Shown here: positions 29,341-40,360 of the stretch, one piece after another
Layout: each line of letters opens with the position of its first letter
Position numbering within the stretch: position 1 is the stretch's first letter
Assembly: GCA_905221605.1 (NCBI GenBank)
Contig: CAJNDS010000573.1
Span: 47,485-111,484 of the forward strand
DNA length: 64,000 nucleotides
Origin: Symbiodinium natans
Lineage: Eukaryota > Sar > Dinophyceae > Suessiales > Symbiodiniaceae
Direction of reading: 5' to 3'
The notes under the pieces: generated by a model
What the model saw: only the letters and a program-made list of their open reading frames with translations
Database searches by the model: none
What the model was told of the DNA's origin: nothing
Translations under genes and position numbers: made by a program

Positions 29341-30919
29341 TGGCCTGGATTTTGGGGTTTGGGGCTTGAAAGTTGGGCCCTAAGTAAACCTGTCTCATCC
29401 CGACGCTTCCCGAGACCCCTAAACCCTAAGCCCTAAACCCTCAACCCTTGTGGTAGAAACCCAAGAGGCCCCTTGGCATTCCTCCGGCTCGTCCCCGCTC
29501 CGCAAGGCCGAACCATACTTTCGTGTGGTTCCTCGACTTACAAGTCGAGAGGAGGCGCATGTTTGGGTTATTTTGGGCTTAGGGCTTAGGGCTTAGGGCT
29601 TAGGGCTTAGCGCTTAGGATGAATAGTGGTTTTGTAAAATGCATTTTGCGCATTAACTACACCCCATGGTGTCCCTAGCTTTTGCATACCATGGGAGTCA
29701 GGCCAAGACGTTTGTTTGGAAGTAGGCAATTGACCTGAGTTTGGAATAGGTTAGGGTGGCTTTGCCGCACTGGACGGCGTGGGGTGGGAGAGCGGTGATG
29801 GATGGCCCTCCACAATCGGGCCAGAGCTGCTCTTCGCACCTGACGAGGCTTTCGAGCCTTTGCTGTATCCGAACCTTCACAGCATCTACGCCATATTACA
29901 GCAAACCCTAAACCCCAAAAAGGGTCAAGAAGGGGTTTAGGCTTTATTAATTGTCCTTAGTAAGGAAAGAAATACCTTTCAATAGGTCCCCCTATATATA
30001 CGCCAATTATGGTGGGCACCCAGTGCTTGCTGGTTCTCAGGAAATTCGGTACCCGATAGAACCGCCTTAAGGGGTATATGCAAGGGGATATGTCATACGG
30101 TACCTATGGGTCCCTACTAACAACAATTACATGTTGCCCAAAACCCTTACATAATAAGGCCCCTGGGCCCAAAAACACTCCTGAAATCAGAGGGCTTGGA
30201 GCTTTGTGTAGACCGCCCCCTAAACCCTAAATCATCCAAAATCTCTAGCGCGCCCCCCCCCCCCCCCCCCCCCCCGTCAAACCCTAAACCCTAAACCCTA
30301 AACAAAAAAAGGCACTGAAGCCTTTTTTCAATCTAACCCGAGGGCTCCAATGTACCAAGATTAAATACTACTTGGGCCCTAAAGCTACGACATGGACACC
30401 CCTTTAAAAGCCCTGGTAGATGCCCTACGCCCTGAGGCTTAGGTGGGGGTGTAGGTTAGTAGGGCTTTCGGAGCGTTTTAGTGTTCACGGCTAACAAATA
30501 ATCACGAGTTGTCCTGAAACCGAAGCCCAGATGTCCCGACATATTCAGCAAATTTAGGGTTTAACCCTAAACCCTAAACCCCAACCGTCTTGGGGGTTCG
30601 GGGCGTCCTGAAGCCTAAACCCTAAACCATGGCAAGCCTAACACGACTCTCAGGTACTGCGGTAAAGGGTTTATAGGGTTTAGGTTTTTTGTAGGGCTGT
30701 TGGGGGTTTAGAGCTTCGGGGTTTTTAGGGTTTAGGTGTTTTTGGGTTTCGGCCTCAGAGTTTTTTAGGCTGTAGGGGGTTCGGGTTAGGGTTTAGGGGT
30801 TGGGGGCTGTCTTAGGGTTCAGGAGTTTTTAGGGCTTAGGGGCTTCCTGGGGTTTAGGGATTTTTAGCCCCCACCTCCCATTTGCAAACACAACACTCGG
30901 ATGACTGCGCGAGAAACAG
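29341..30919. other. Gene-free sequence with scattered telomere-like units
   Basis: CCCTAAA or TTTAGGG pieces occur around 29,420-29,450, 30,275-30,305, 30,555-30,580 and 30,660-30,870. GGGCTTA units repeat at 29,575-29,610. A run of 23 C lies at 30,253-30,275. Two adjacent small hairpins lie at about 29,503-29,555. No gene is seen. Confidence 0.7.
30253..30275 (+). repeat. Poly(C) tract, 23 bases
   Basis: An uninterrupted run of C is followed by GTCAA and CCCTAAA units. A poly(G) run of 18 is at 48,349-48,366 and a poly(C) run of 16 at 53,476-53,491. Such runs can form quadruplex or i-motif structures and are prone to assembly-length errors. Confidence 0.9.
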
Positions 30920-32152
30920 AAGACGCGCCCATTCCGTTCGCTTGTAATTGAATTCGTGCCCTCAATTCAGATGAGCTTCAAGGGCCGGACTAACGTGACA
31001 AAAGCTTGATTGTGAGGCTGGAAAGCGGCTGGTGATTTCGACGAGATGCTGCTCCCAGACCCGAGCGCTTTCGACCGTGCCGAAATATCTTGCTCTTGCG
31101 GAACGGTTCTCATTGGACATGTGCTGGTGGAACAGTAGGATGCCTTTTCGTGTCCTCATCAAATACTCTTGTGTTTGTGAATTCGCGGGGTTCGTGACAA
31201 TTAGTATTTAGTCCCTGCTTTAGGTCTTTCAGTTTTTTGATTTCTATCCTAGGTTGTCGTAGCTTGGTTCGACAATGGTTGCTGGAGTCGGGAGGAGCCC
31301 TAAATCCTTCAAAGCCCGAAAAGCCGTAAGGCCCCAATGCCCTACAACCCATAAAACCTCCAACCCTCAAAAACAAAGACATGAGAGGCTTAGAACTCCG
31401 AACCCTACACCCTAGATGTCCCCGGAAACCCTGAACCTTCTGGCCACGCTCACGTGCAAGAGTTCAAAAGCGTTTCAGGTTTAGGGTTGTGCCTCGGGGG
31501 TCCGGCCAGGGGATCCTGCTGAGCCCTAAACTAAAGCTTCTGTGAACGAGGGAATTGGGCAAGAAGGTATCAGTAGCTTGTATCGCCCCCTGCGTGTTCC
31601 TTTTGGTGGCTATCTAGGGTATCTGTGGTTGCCTGATTGCGAAATAAGAACCAGGAAGTAAACCCTGGGGGATCACTTCAGCTTACTTAGCAAGGAGTTC
31701 AACTTTAAACTTTTTGAGTTTCCGTGTTTGGAAGGAATCATAAAGTTCGACATTTTTTTCAGGCGGCTCAAGCCTGAAAGAAAGTTCGGCAGAGCGGAGA
31801 GAAGGAACTACGCCACGTAAGAAGCATGCAACTTCGCACTGCAGCACTGCTTCGACGTTAATTACGGCCTCGATGCTGTGAGACCCACAGCGCGCAGCGA
31901 AGCCAGCTTCTCAGGAACCCTTGAGTGTTCGGTCACCCTCCACACCACAAGCTTCGCAAGTCAAACGGCTTCGGGCAGCCTGCGCGTTTTCCGCCATGCC
32001 TTCGCAAGCTGCGGATGGCTTGAGCATCCTCGCGGCAATTTGGCACCAAAACCCTCAACTCTGAAGCTGGGAAAGCGATACGGTGAAGTTAGTGTGGCAC
32101 AAGCTTGGGTGCCAACCGAACTGCAGCCCTGGTGTAGAGAAAGCGGTAAGTT

Positions 32153-32240
32153 GGGATGTTACCCTTAGACTAACAGTCCTTAAGGACAATAGTACCCCCC
32201 CCCATTTCGAACCCCTACTCAGGACTGTTAGTATGATCAA
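32153..32240. mobile_element. MITE-like foldback remnant
   Basis: GGGATGTTACCCTTAGACTA and ACAGTCCTTAAGG at the left, and AGGACTGTTAGTATGATC at the right, match the arms of the complete foldback at 41,763-41,861. The right outer arm is missing. It sits exactly at the break between two conserved blocks of the segmental duplication and is absent from copy B at that point, so it may be the indel that separates the copies. Confidence 0.5.
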
Positions 32241-32439
32241 GCTGTAGGCTAAGAAACCCTAAACCAGTCTGATGGCCACACCACCAAGGATCTTAGGGGA
32301 GTTTCATGGTTCCTGAACATGGGCCCTTCATGGGCAACCCGTATATATGTGTACCCTAGAAAGCCCCAGGGCCCATACTTCAGAACCCGTTACAGAGAAG
32401 GCAAGGGACCGCGTTCAGGGGCCATGTAACTACTTAAAC

Positions 32440-32680
32440 CCCAAACCCCAAACCCTAAACCCTAAACCCTTAACCCCAAACCCTAAACCCTAAACCCTAA
32501 ACCCTAAGAAGCCAAGGAAGCCCGACCCGGGAGCGCCTTCCGCAGCACAGCTGTCCTCGAACGGCAGCGGCCTGGAGGAGGCACCTTGTACTATGGTTTA
32601 GGGTTTAGGGTTTAGGGTTTAGGGTTTAGGGTTTAGGGTTTGGGGTTTAGGGTTTGGGGTTTAGGGCTTAGGATTCTCCA
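32440..32680. repeat. Telomere-like arrays flanking a short GC-rich spacer
   Basis: CCCTAAA units (32,440-32,508) are followed by 85 bases of GC-rich unique sequence and then about ten TTTAGGG units (32,595-32,670). The two runs are inverted relative to each other and could pair. Copy B lacks most of the second run. Confidence 0.85.
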
Positions 32681-33075
32681 CAGGTATCCTCTCGCTCATG
32701 GGCCCAATTTTGTGTACCCTAAACGTTACCCACAGAAAGACTTCGTAATTTTCAGCGGGGGCCCAGAGGCAGGAACTGTAATTTCAAGAGCCTCCCATGT
32801 GTACTCGCTTGCAGGTGTAGGACCTCCGGTTTCAGTCTGGAGGTTGGGCGGTTGAGGAGGCTATTTGTCAACTGGTGTTACTACAAGGTTTAGAGTTTAG
32901 GGTTTAGGGTTTGAGGCGATTGCTTATGAGTGGCAGTTGTCTTCCAAAGCAAGCCTTGTCCCCATAAACTCCATAAACCCCTCTAAACCCTTATAAGCCC
33001 TATACACCCTATCACCACTCTTTGCCTAAGGGCCCCCAAAACATCAAGCATAGCGAGTTGCGGTCGAGCTAACGA

Positions 33076-33555
33076 CCACTGTTCAATGAGCAGAGGGAGT
33101 GTCTGGCCGAAGTCGCTCCTGAAATCCAATGTGGGCCTCAGAGCCAGCAAAAAGCAACCCTGGGGTGTAGGGTTCTGGGTTTATAGGATTTGGGGTTGAA
33201 GCCCCTACCACCCTAAACCCCACACCCCCTGACTAAGGGACTTGGAACCGAAGTGAGAAAGCTTATAACCCAATTTAGGGGTTTTCGGCCTCCTTCCCTC
33301 AACATGCTCAGGGCTTAAAAGGGTTTTCCGGGTTTAGGGCTAACAGGCAATGTTCAATGGACTAACAAGCAATGTTCAATGAGCGCAGGGAGAGTCTGGC
33401 CGAAGTCGCAGCCATTGGGCCTTAGAGCCAGCAAAAGGCAACGTTTGGGATTCAGGGTTTATAGGATCTAGGGTTGAAGCCCCTACCAACCAAATCCCCA
33501 CACTCCCTGAGGCATTTGGAACCGAAGTGAGAAAGCTTATAACCCAATTTAGCGC
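33076..33555. repeat. Internal tandem duplication in copy A only
   Basis: Two about 200-base segments share TTCAATGAGC, GTCTGGCCGAAGTCGC, CAGCAAAA, GGTTGAAGCCCCTACCA and GAACCGAAGTGAGAAAGCTTATAACCC in the same order. They start near 33,076 and 33,360. Copy B (about 49,930-50,140) has a single version, so the duplication probably followed the larger one, or B lost it. Confidence 0.75.
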
Positions 33556-34549
33556 TTAGGGGCTACTTTACTCTAGTGGCCCCTCAACCCTAAAGCCTGA
33601 ACCCTTATTGTAGTAAGTCAATGAGCCTCACAAGCTTTGCCAACTCCGACAGGGGCCAGGCTCGAGCAAGGCGCAGAAGCTCAAAAAGGACGTTGCTTTC
33701 CCCTAAAACCCTAAAACTCTACAACCTTTAATATTTAAGCTCTTAGACCCCTAAAACCCTAAAACCCTAAAACCCTAACCCCCTCAACCCTCAGGTTGGG
33801 CTCGGAGTCGGGATGAGGGTTGAGGATTCGGGCTGAGCGGAAAGGTTTTTAATACGCCTAAGAACTTCACAAACCCTGGCTTTTTGGGGGTACAAGTTTA
33901 GGGTTTAGTGTTCAGGGTTAGTACAAGCCCCTACCCCCTGAGATTCGAAAAATCGCCTTCACCTTCATCTCCCTGAAAAAAATCTGCCAGTTGGGATTTG
34001 GGCTGTGTGGATCTTGGGTGTTTTTTCAGGTTACTTGCCCATGGCTCGGAGATATGATTTGGCAACCCCTACCCTGTTTTATGTTTGTGTATATATAAAG
34101 GTATATGTACCTGTATAGAGCTTGTTAGGCTCCAGATTTTATCCAGGGGTTGGAGTCGCCAAATCCTAGCACGCCTGATGGTGAATGTGCATTGCGGCAT
34201 ATTGGGCTATAATGCCGAGCTGTATGCGTAAGCCCACAACAGGACCACACGACACGCTGATCAAGGAAGGGTCCCTGATCGTTTTCCCACTTCGTGGGAA
34301 GGTGATTACAGACTCCCTGGCAGCAATGTTCGGCACTCTAGGGCGGAAGGGTGTCAGGAACCCATCGTTTGAGGGAAGACTAGAGGTTTAGGGGTTTGGG
34401 GTTAAGGGTATAGTGGTTTAGGGCTCAGGGTTTAGGGTTTAGGGTTTAGACTCCGCCTCTTGCTACTGGTCAGGGGCACCCTAGACATGATGTCTCCAAG
34501 CCTGACAAGGCCCCCAAACCCTGCGCATGCCCTCATAGGTCAAAGGGCT

Positions 34550-35060
34550 TCAGGGTTCAGGCCAGGAATCTTTAGAGTTTAGGGTTTAGGATTTAGGGTT
34601 TAGGGTTTAGGGTTTAGGGTTTAGGATCGAAGGACTGCCCCTAAGCTGACTTCAGGAGTTTGGGTTCAAAAAAAGGTTTTGGGTTGAGGGCTGCTCTGCT
34701 TGCTGTGTGCGGATGCGAGCATCGCAAAACCGGGAGTCGAATCCGTTGTGCATGGACGAACTGCGCAAGTCCGGCCTCAGACCCTTAGGAACCCAAGCTC
34801 GAAGCCCTACCCTACAGTCTATGACACGGCCTCGTATGCGTATAGATATAAATATAGATAGACATAGATATAAAGTTTGTTTGATATTCTTGATAAAGAA
34901 AAAGAGAGAGAGAGAGAGAGAGAGAAAAAAAAGAAAGAGAGAGAGAGAGAGCGAGAGAGCGCAAGAAGCCCCAAACAATAGCCCACCGTGAGCCCTAAAC
35001 CTCAAAAACCCTGAACCCTAAACCCTGAACCCTTAACCCTGAGCCCTAAACCCTGAACCC
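34550..35060. repeat. Telomere-like runs and (GA)n microsatellite
   Basis: TTTAGGG units lie at 34,575-34,625, an A/T-rich ATAGATA segment at 34,840-34,870, a long GAGA run at 34,900-34,955 with one A-rich interruption, and CCCTAAA/CCCTGAA units at 34,990-35,065. Open frames over the GA run (Arg/Glu-rich on +, Leu/Ser-rich on -) are artefacts of the repeat. Confidence 0.9.
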
Positions 35061-35285
35061 TGAACCCCAAAACCGCAATTTAAGGAAGAGGGACAGGCCA
35101 ACCGCCTCGAGTAGCAGCACACCGGCCAAGGAGCCAAAGGCGGGCTTCAGGGTTTAGGGCTGGAGTTTAGGGCTTAGGTCTTAGGCTTTATGGCTTTAGG
35201 ACTTAGGGTTTAGTAGCGTTTAGGGTCGAGGGTTTCGCATTTACGGTGTACCTATGCAGGGGCGGAAGTGTTTCTGTGTGTCAGA

Positions 35286-36078
35286 CGGCTTCATTGTTTA
35301 GGGTTATTCGGGTTTAGAGATACTCAGCCCTAGAGCCCCCCCACAATTGGAGGCCTTGGAGTTATTATGGTGTATTTGGGGTTCAGGGTTTTGGGCGTCA
35401 GGGTTCGGGGATCATCCTAGTCTGACACAAACGCTCAGCTACGATTGGGGGTCTGAGTCTAGGTAGCACACTGCGGTTGACGTTTGGGTCTCTGCACCAT
35501 GCAAACACTCCACACCCCCCAGTTTTGTACACTGCTCCAAAGGAGCTTGTTTGGGGATGTGCTGTGTTGGGGTTCCCTTGAAGTCAAGGGGTTCAGCAGT
35601 CCCGAAGGCTACTCATGTCAGGGAGCCCTCCGGGTAAAAAAAAAAAGAAAGGTTTCGAGCCCCAGAGCCTCTAAACTCTAAGCCCTAAACCCTAAGCAAA
35701 AAAACCCAAGCCTTTTGCAGGATCGCACGAAGAAGCGGCGAGGCTCTGCAGGGGTTGCTTTGGGCATTTTGGGGTTTAGGGGTTGGGGGTTTAGGGTGTG
35801 GGTTTTACTTTACTGACCCCTAAACCCGAAGCCACGAGAGATGTTGCTTTTGTCCTGGCTTGACCTGCGTCCTCAGTTGGGTTTAGTAGGGTTTAGGGTT
35901 TAAGGTTTAGGGTTTAGGGTTTGGGGATTAGGGATTAGGGTCTAGGGATTCGGGTTTTAGGGTTTAGGGTTCAGGGATCTCTTCTTTTGGTCAATATCCT
36001 GGCGACGCAGCCAAAGCCGCAAGAGGGATCGCAAGATCATTCCAGTGGTAAGGCTTACAGGGTTTTGGGGCTTAGGGC
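35286..36078. other. Gene-free sequence, scattered telomere-like units
   Basis: TTTAGGG-type pieces occur at 35,770-35,800 and 35,880-35,975. The rest is mixed-composition sequence in which I see neither genes nor clear repeats. Confidence 0.6.
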
Positions 36079-36222
36079 TAAACCCTAAACCCTAAACCCT
36101 AAACCCTAAACCCTAAACCCTAAACCCTAAACCCTAAACCCTAAACCCTAAACCCTAAACCCTAAACCCTAAACCCTAAACCCTAAACCCTAAACCCTAA
36201 ACCCTAAACCCTAAACCCTAAC
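36079..36222. repeat. Perfect telomeric array (CCCTAAA), about 20 units
   Basis: 144 bases of uninterrupted CCCTAAA form the cleanest telomere array in the window. Unlike the degenerate runs around it, it carries no substitutions, so it is either recent (telomerase-mediated repair or capture) or kept uniform by slippage. Confidence 0.95.
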
Positions 36223-37270
36223 TCTGGCTCTGGAGCACACTCTTGCGCAGCGTGCCAGGGTATTCTAGTTCACCTCTGGGTCTGAAGCCGGGTAGGTTCG
36301 ACCTGAGCCCTGTGAGGTTTCAGGTGCATGGGCCCTTGTAGGTTGATTTTGCAATTTTCTTAAGCCCGTGGTGTTTTTTTCCTATGTTCTGCGTCGTGGG
36401 GATCGTTGTTTCAGCCTGGGCCCCCAATCGTACATGCTTTAAGAACATAAGCCCTAGGAAAAGGGGTTGAGGGAAGACCGGTAAGAGAAGACCCTAAACG
36501 AAACCCTGCAAAAACCCAAGGCAATTGCAAGATGGGAAGCCCTGTAGGTCAAACGTGGCCGAAGACCGCCGTCAACGCCACATGGCTGGGGGGGCGGGTG
36601 TCCACCAACACCCCTGAAGTATGCAGGTGTTTCACGATAAGAATATAAAGCAGCAGAAGAATAGCCTAGAAGAAGAAAAGGCCTCTCTATACATACGCGT
36701 TGTTTCTGAGCTTTGTGGCAAAGATCACGGGTACTTTGAGGATTCAGTCTACGAGCCTACGAGTCGTTCTACCCTAAACCCTAACCTCTATACCCCCCAA
36801 GCCCCCAAACCCCAAACCCTAAACCCCAGGTTGGCTTAGGATTTTAACGCGAGGCGTCGTTGGAATCAGGGAGTTGGATGCAGGGTTTGCAAGGGCTTTT
36901 GTGCTCCAAAACGTCGTTGATGGAGGAGTTTTGGGCTTTGTGCGTGTTCGAAATATTTCGGGACAGGGTGGCCTATACGAGCTGCCTTGAAAAGGCTACA
37001 CCGAGTTCAACCCGAAACCCCTGCTTATGAGACCATGAGACGTTGCCACAAGGGGCACCGGAAAAGGAACTACCATTTGGGGAAGGGGCGTGGGAACTTC
37101 GCCCAGATGTTGCTTACGTGTCTCCAGTTGCATGCACGGGTCCAAAGACTGGGATCGTTGCCTATCCCAAACTCCCCGCCGCGCTCAAACTTTCCTACAG
37201 CTTGAGTTTAGGCTCTTTGGGTCTGGGCTGATGTCATGAGCAAATTCAGAAGCCTAAGCTCCAACTAAAC
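36223..37270. other. Gene-free sequence
   Basis: About 1 kb of mixed-composition DNA with one short CCCTAAA piece at 36,770-36,830. No coding region, RNA gene or repeat is recognised. Confidence 0.6.
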
Positions 37271-37279
37271 ACTAACCTC

Positions 37280-37415
37280 AGCCCCCTAAACCCCTAAACC
37301 CTAAACCCCTAAACCCCCTAAACCCTCTAAACCCCCTAAACCCCCTAAACCCCCTAAACCCCCTAAACCCCCTAAACCCCCTAAACCCTAAACCCCCTAA
37401 ACCCTAAACCCTATG
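37280..37415. repeat. Variant telomere array with extra C (CCCCCTAAA)
   Basis: CCCCTAAA and then CCCCCTAAA units, about 14 in total, run from 37,283 to 37,400 and end in CCCTAAA. Units of 8 and 9 bases are homogenised locally, which shows tandem amplification of a mutated telomere unit. Confidence 0.9.
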
Positions 37416-37552
37416 AGCCCTGTGAGCCCTGTGCAAACCACAGGCCTCAGACACAGAAATCTTGAAGTCAACCTGAGGTCTTCGAGCCCAAAGCGGCAAC
37501 GCCGAAGTCCGGCCAAGGCGCCTACCGCGTACATGTAGGGGGTTTTTTTGGG

Positions 37553-38930
37553 GCGGTTTAGGGTTTAGGGTTGAGGGTTTGGGGTTTAGGGTTTAGGGTT
37601 GAGGGGTTTTTTTGGGGCGGTTTAGGGTTTAGGGTTGGGGTTTTTTGGGGCGGTTTAGGGTTTAGGGTTGAGGGGTTTTTTGGGGGCGGTTTAGGGTTTA
37701 GGGTTGAGGGGTTTTTTTGGGGCGGTTTAGGGTTTAGGGTTGAGGGGTTTTTTGGGGCGGTTTAGGGTTTAGGGTTGAGGGGTTTTTTTGGGGCGGTTAG
37801 GGTTTAGGGTTGAGGGGTTTTTTGGGGCGGTTTAGGGTTTAGGGTTGAGGGGTTTTTTGGGGCGGTTTAGGGTTTGGGTGAGGGGTTTTGGGCGGTTTAG
37901 GGTTAGGGTTGAGGGGTTTTTTGGGGCGGTTAGGGTTAGGGTTGAGGGTTTTTGGGGCGGTTTAGGGTTTGGGTTGAGGGGTTTTTTTGGGGCGGGGGTT
38001 TTTTTGGGAGGGTTTAGGTTGAGGGTTTTTTTGGGGGGTTTAGGTTTAGGTTAGGGGTTTTTTTAGGGGAGGTTTAGGGTTAGGTGAGGGGTTTTTTGGG
38101 GGCGGTTAGGGTTTAGGGTTGAGGGGTTTTGGGGGCGGTTTAGGGTTTAGGGTAGGGGTTTTGGGGCGGTTTAGGGTTTAGGGTTGAGGGGTTTTTTTGG
38201 GGAGGTTTAGGGTTTAGGGGAGGGTTTTTTGGGGGCGGGTTAGGGTTAGGGTGAGGGGTTTTTTTGGGGCGGTTAGGGTTAGGGTTGAGGGGTTTTTTGG
38301 GGCGGTTTAGGGTTTAGGGTGAGGGGTTTTTTGGGGCGGTTAGGGTTTAGGGTGAGGGGTTTTTTTGGGGGGGTTTAGGGTTTAGGGTTGGGGGGTTTTT
38401 TTGGGGCGGTTTAGGGTTTAGGGTTGAGGGGTTTTTTGGGGCGGTTTAGGGTTTAGGGTTGAGGGGTTTTTTTGGGGCGGTTTAGGGTTTAGGGTTGAGG
38501 GGTTTTTTTGGGGCGGTTTAGGTTTTTTTTTTTGTGGGGGGTTTAGGTTTTTTTTTTTTTTTAGGTTTAGGTGAGGGGTTTTTTTGGGGCGGTTTAGGGT
38601 TTAGGGTTGAGGGTTTGGGGTTTAGGGTTTAGGGTTGAGGGGTTTTTTTGGGGCGGTTTAGGGTTTAGGGTTGGGGTTTTTTGGGGCGGTTTAGGGTTTA
38701 GGGTTGAGGGGTTTTTTGGGGGCGGTTTAGGGTTTAGGGTTGAGGGGTTTTTTTGGGGCGGTTTAGGGTTTAGGGTTGAGGGGTTTTTTGGGGCGGTTTA
38801 GGGTTTAGGGTTGAGGGGTTTTTTTGGGGCGGTTTAGGGTTTAGGGTTGAGGGGTTTTTTGGGGTGGTTTAGGGTTTAGGGTTGAGGGGTTTTTTTGGGG
38901 CGGTTTAGGGTTTAGGGTTGAGGGGTTTGA
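37553..38930 (+). repeat. 36-bp satellite derived from telomere repeat
   Basis: The unit is two TTTAGGG, then TTGAGGGG, a run of about seven T and GGGGCGG, giving 36 bases. About 35 copies with length variants fill 1.4 kb, interrupted by poly(T) at 38,521-38,570. The segment starting near 37,553 recurs almost exactly near 38,589: 64-codon frames at 37,571 and 38,607 translate identically. A block about 1,036 bases apart was therefore copied. Frames read Gly/Phe-rich and are not genes. Confidence 0.95.
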
Positions 38931-40350
38931 GTCAAATTTCAGGGGCATGCCATGGGGAGCGAACTTGGTTTTTTGCAGCTCTGGGTTTGTCATGGCAATA
39001 GGAAGCCTTAACCCTCAAACCCTAAGCCCTTAAAAAATCCAAACCCCTAACATAAAGGTGTCGCAGAGGCTTGTGCTTGCCAGGGCAGTGCCATGGCCCT
39101 TACGGAACGTTGGAAACTTCAGTTCGCCAGCGGATCCGGGTTTAACGCCCCGAGAAACCCCAAAAAAACCCAAATAACCCCTACCGAAAAAGCTCGAAGA
39201 CTATGGGGGCTCATCAACCCTAAACCCTAAACCCGAAGATCAGGCGTATGCTGTGGACTTTTAGTGCTCCTGCGAGGACCACAAACCCTAAGCCATAAAC
39301 CCTAATTAAGCCCAAAACCCTAAACCTTAAGCCCTAAACCCTGAGCCCCACCAGGCCCTAAACCCTAAGGCCTACGCCCTCAACCCTAAGCCCTAAACCC
39401 TTAAAGGCCTGAGCCCTGAACCCTTTAGGGCCTAAGCCCTAAACCCTGGAAGGCCTAAGCCCTAAACCCTAAGCCCTAAGCCTTGAGCTCCTGGCCCTAC
39501 AAATCTTCTCAGCGTCGTTAGGTGTTTGGGATTCATGCAGGTATTCACGGCACGCACACAGACACGGGAGTTCCTAGAATTAGGTCTGCTTTTTGCTTCT
39601 CCTGCGTAGACACGAAAGGGGCGCAAGGTCTCGGAGAGTAAGGCGGCGGACCCCAGCCGCGTACACCAAACCCCATGAAGCTTGATGTCCCTAAACCATG
39701 AGCCTGGCCCCCTACACAGGAACTGTAAACTCTACAAGCACCCATGAATAGAGGCCCGTTTGAGGGTTTGGGTTTACTCCTGAAGCACAAGGGACCCTGG
39801 AAGTTCTTTTCCCCCAAAACCCCAGAAAAGCTTACACCCTCTGGCACATGCAGCACCTGCAAACCCTATGGCTTCATAATCCCGAAACCCAAAATCCTAC
39901 ACCACAAAAAACCCCAAACCCCTTGACCCTCTAAACTCTGCATCCCCGGGGTAGGCACCCTGAACCCGAAACCCTACACTCTTAAACCCTAAACGCGAAA
40001 CCCTAAACCCGAAACCCTAAACCCTAAACCCTAGAAACCCTAAACCCCTTCCCTTAGGCAGCGTCATCTTTGGGCCTGTCGGCAGGTGTTCCGTCTTTGT
40101 AAGATAGAGGGTTTTTGAGTATGAAATAGTCGTAAGATTAGGGGTTGTTTACTTTGGAGAGCCGTGCAACAAGGGTTTGTTGTCTTTGTTGCATGGATGC
40201 TTGTTCGGGAGAGACAACTGGTCCAGGGACTCACTGCCGCTGAAATCAGCCAGATAAGAATTGAAAGCTCCGTGGAATGCTTAACTTGGCAGAACAGACG
40301 GCAAGGCAGTCCGTAATTTACAGCAGGGTGGATGTCTGGGAAAGGGGTAG
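38931..40350. other. Gene-free sequence with CCCTAA-like pieces
   Basis: CCCTAAACC, AAGGCCTAAGCCC and similar units recur at 39,210-39,235, 39,280-39,480 and 39,960-40,050. Two frames near 39,545-39,930 (60 and 105 codons on opposite strands) overlap and lack coding character. Nothing else is identified. Confidence 0.6.
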
Positions 40351-40360
40351 GACCGGATTG

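Larger units (their letters stand above)
30920..35285. repeat. Segmental duplication, copy A
   Basis: The sequence matches 47,050-52,025 in direct orientation. Anchors are GAAGACGCGCCCATTCCG at the start, CTTACTTAGCAA near 31,690/47,812, GATCAAGCTGT near 32,236/48,753, CAACATGCTCAGGGCT near 33,300/49,875, TGTGTATATATAAAGG near 34,086/50,705 and CAGACGGCTTCA near 35,282/52,010. Long stretches are over 90% alike by eye. Breaks occur around 32,100-32,230 and where telomere-like runs differ in length. No gene is recognised inside; a few 60-115 codon frames are not conserved between copies. Confidence 0.85.

Noticed and set aside
31757-31780. Relict of the dinoflagellate spliced leader (GGCTCAAG within TTCAGGCGGCTCAAGCC)
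   Set aside because: Only eight bases match the 3' end of the leader; the upstream part is absent, and the match is inside a small hairpin.
36079-36222. Chromosome end (true telomere)
   Set aside because: The array is only 144 bases, is flanked by unique sequence on both sides, and inverted runs lie nearby.
37571-38801. Gly/Phe-rich 64-codon ORFs occurring twice with identical translation
   Set aside because: They are translations of the 36-base satellite; identity reflects copied DNA, not a gene family.
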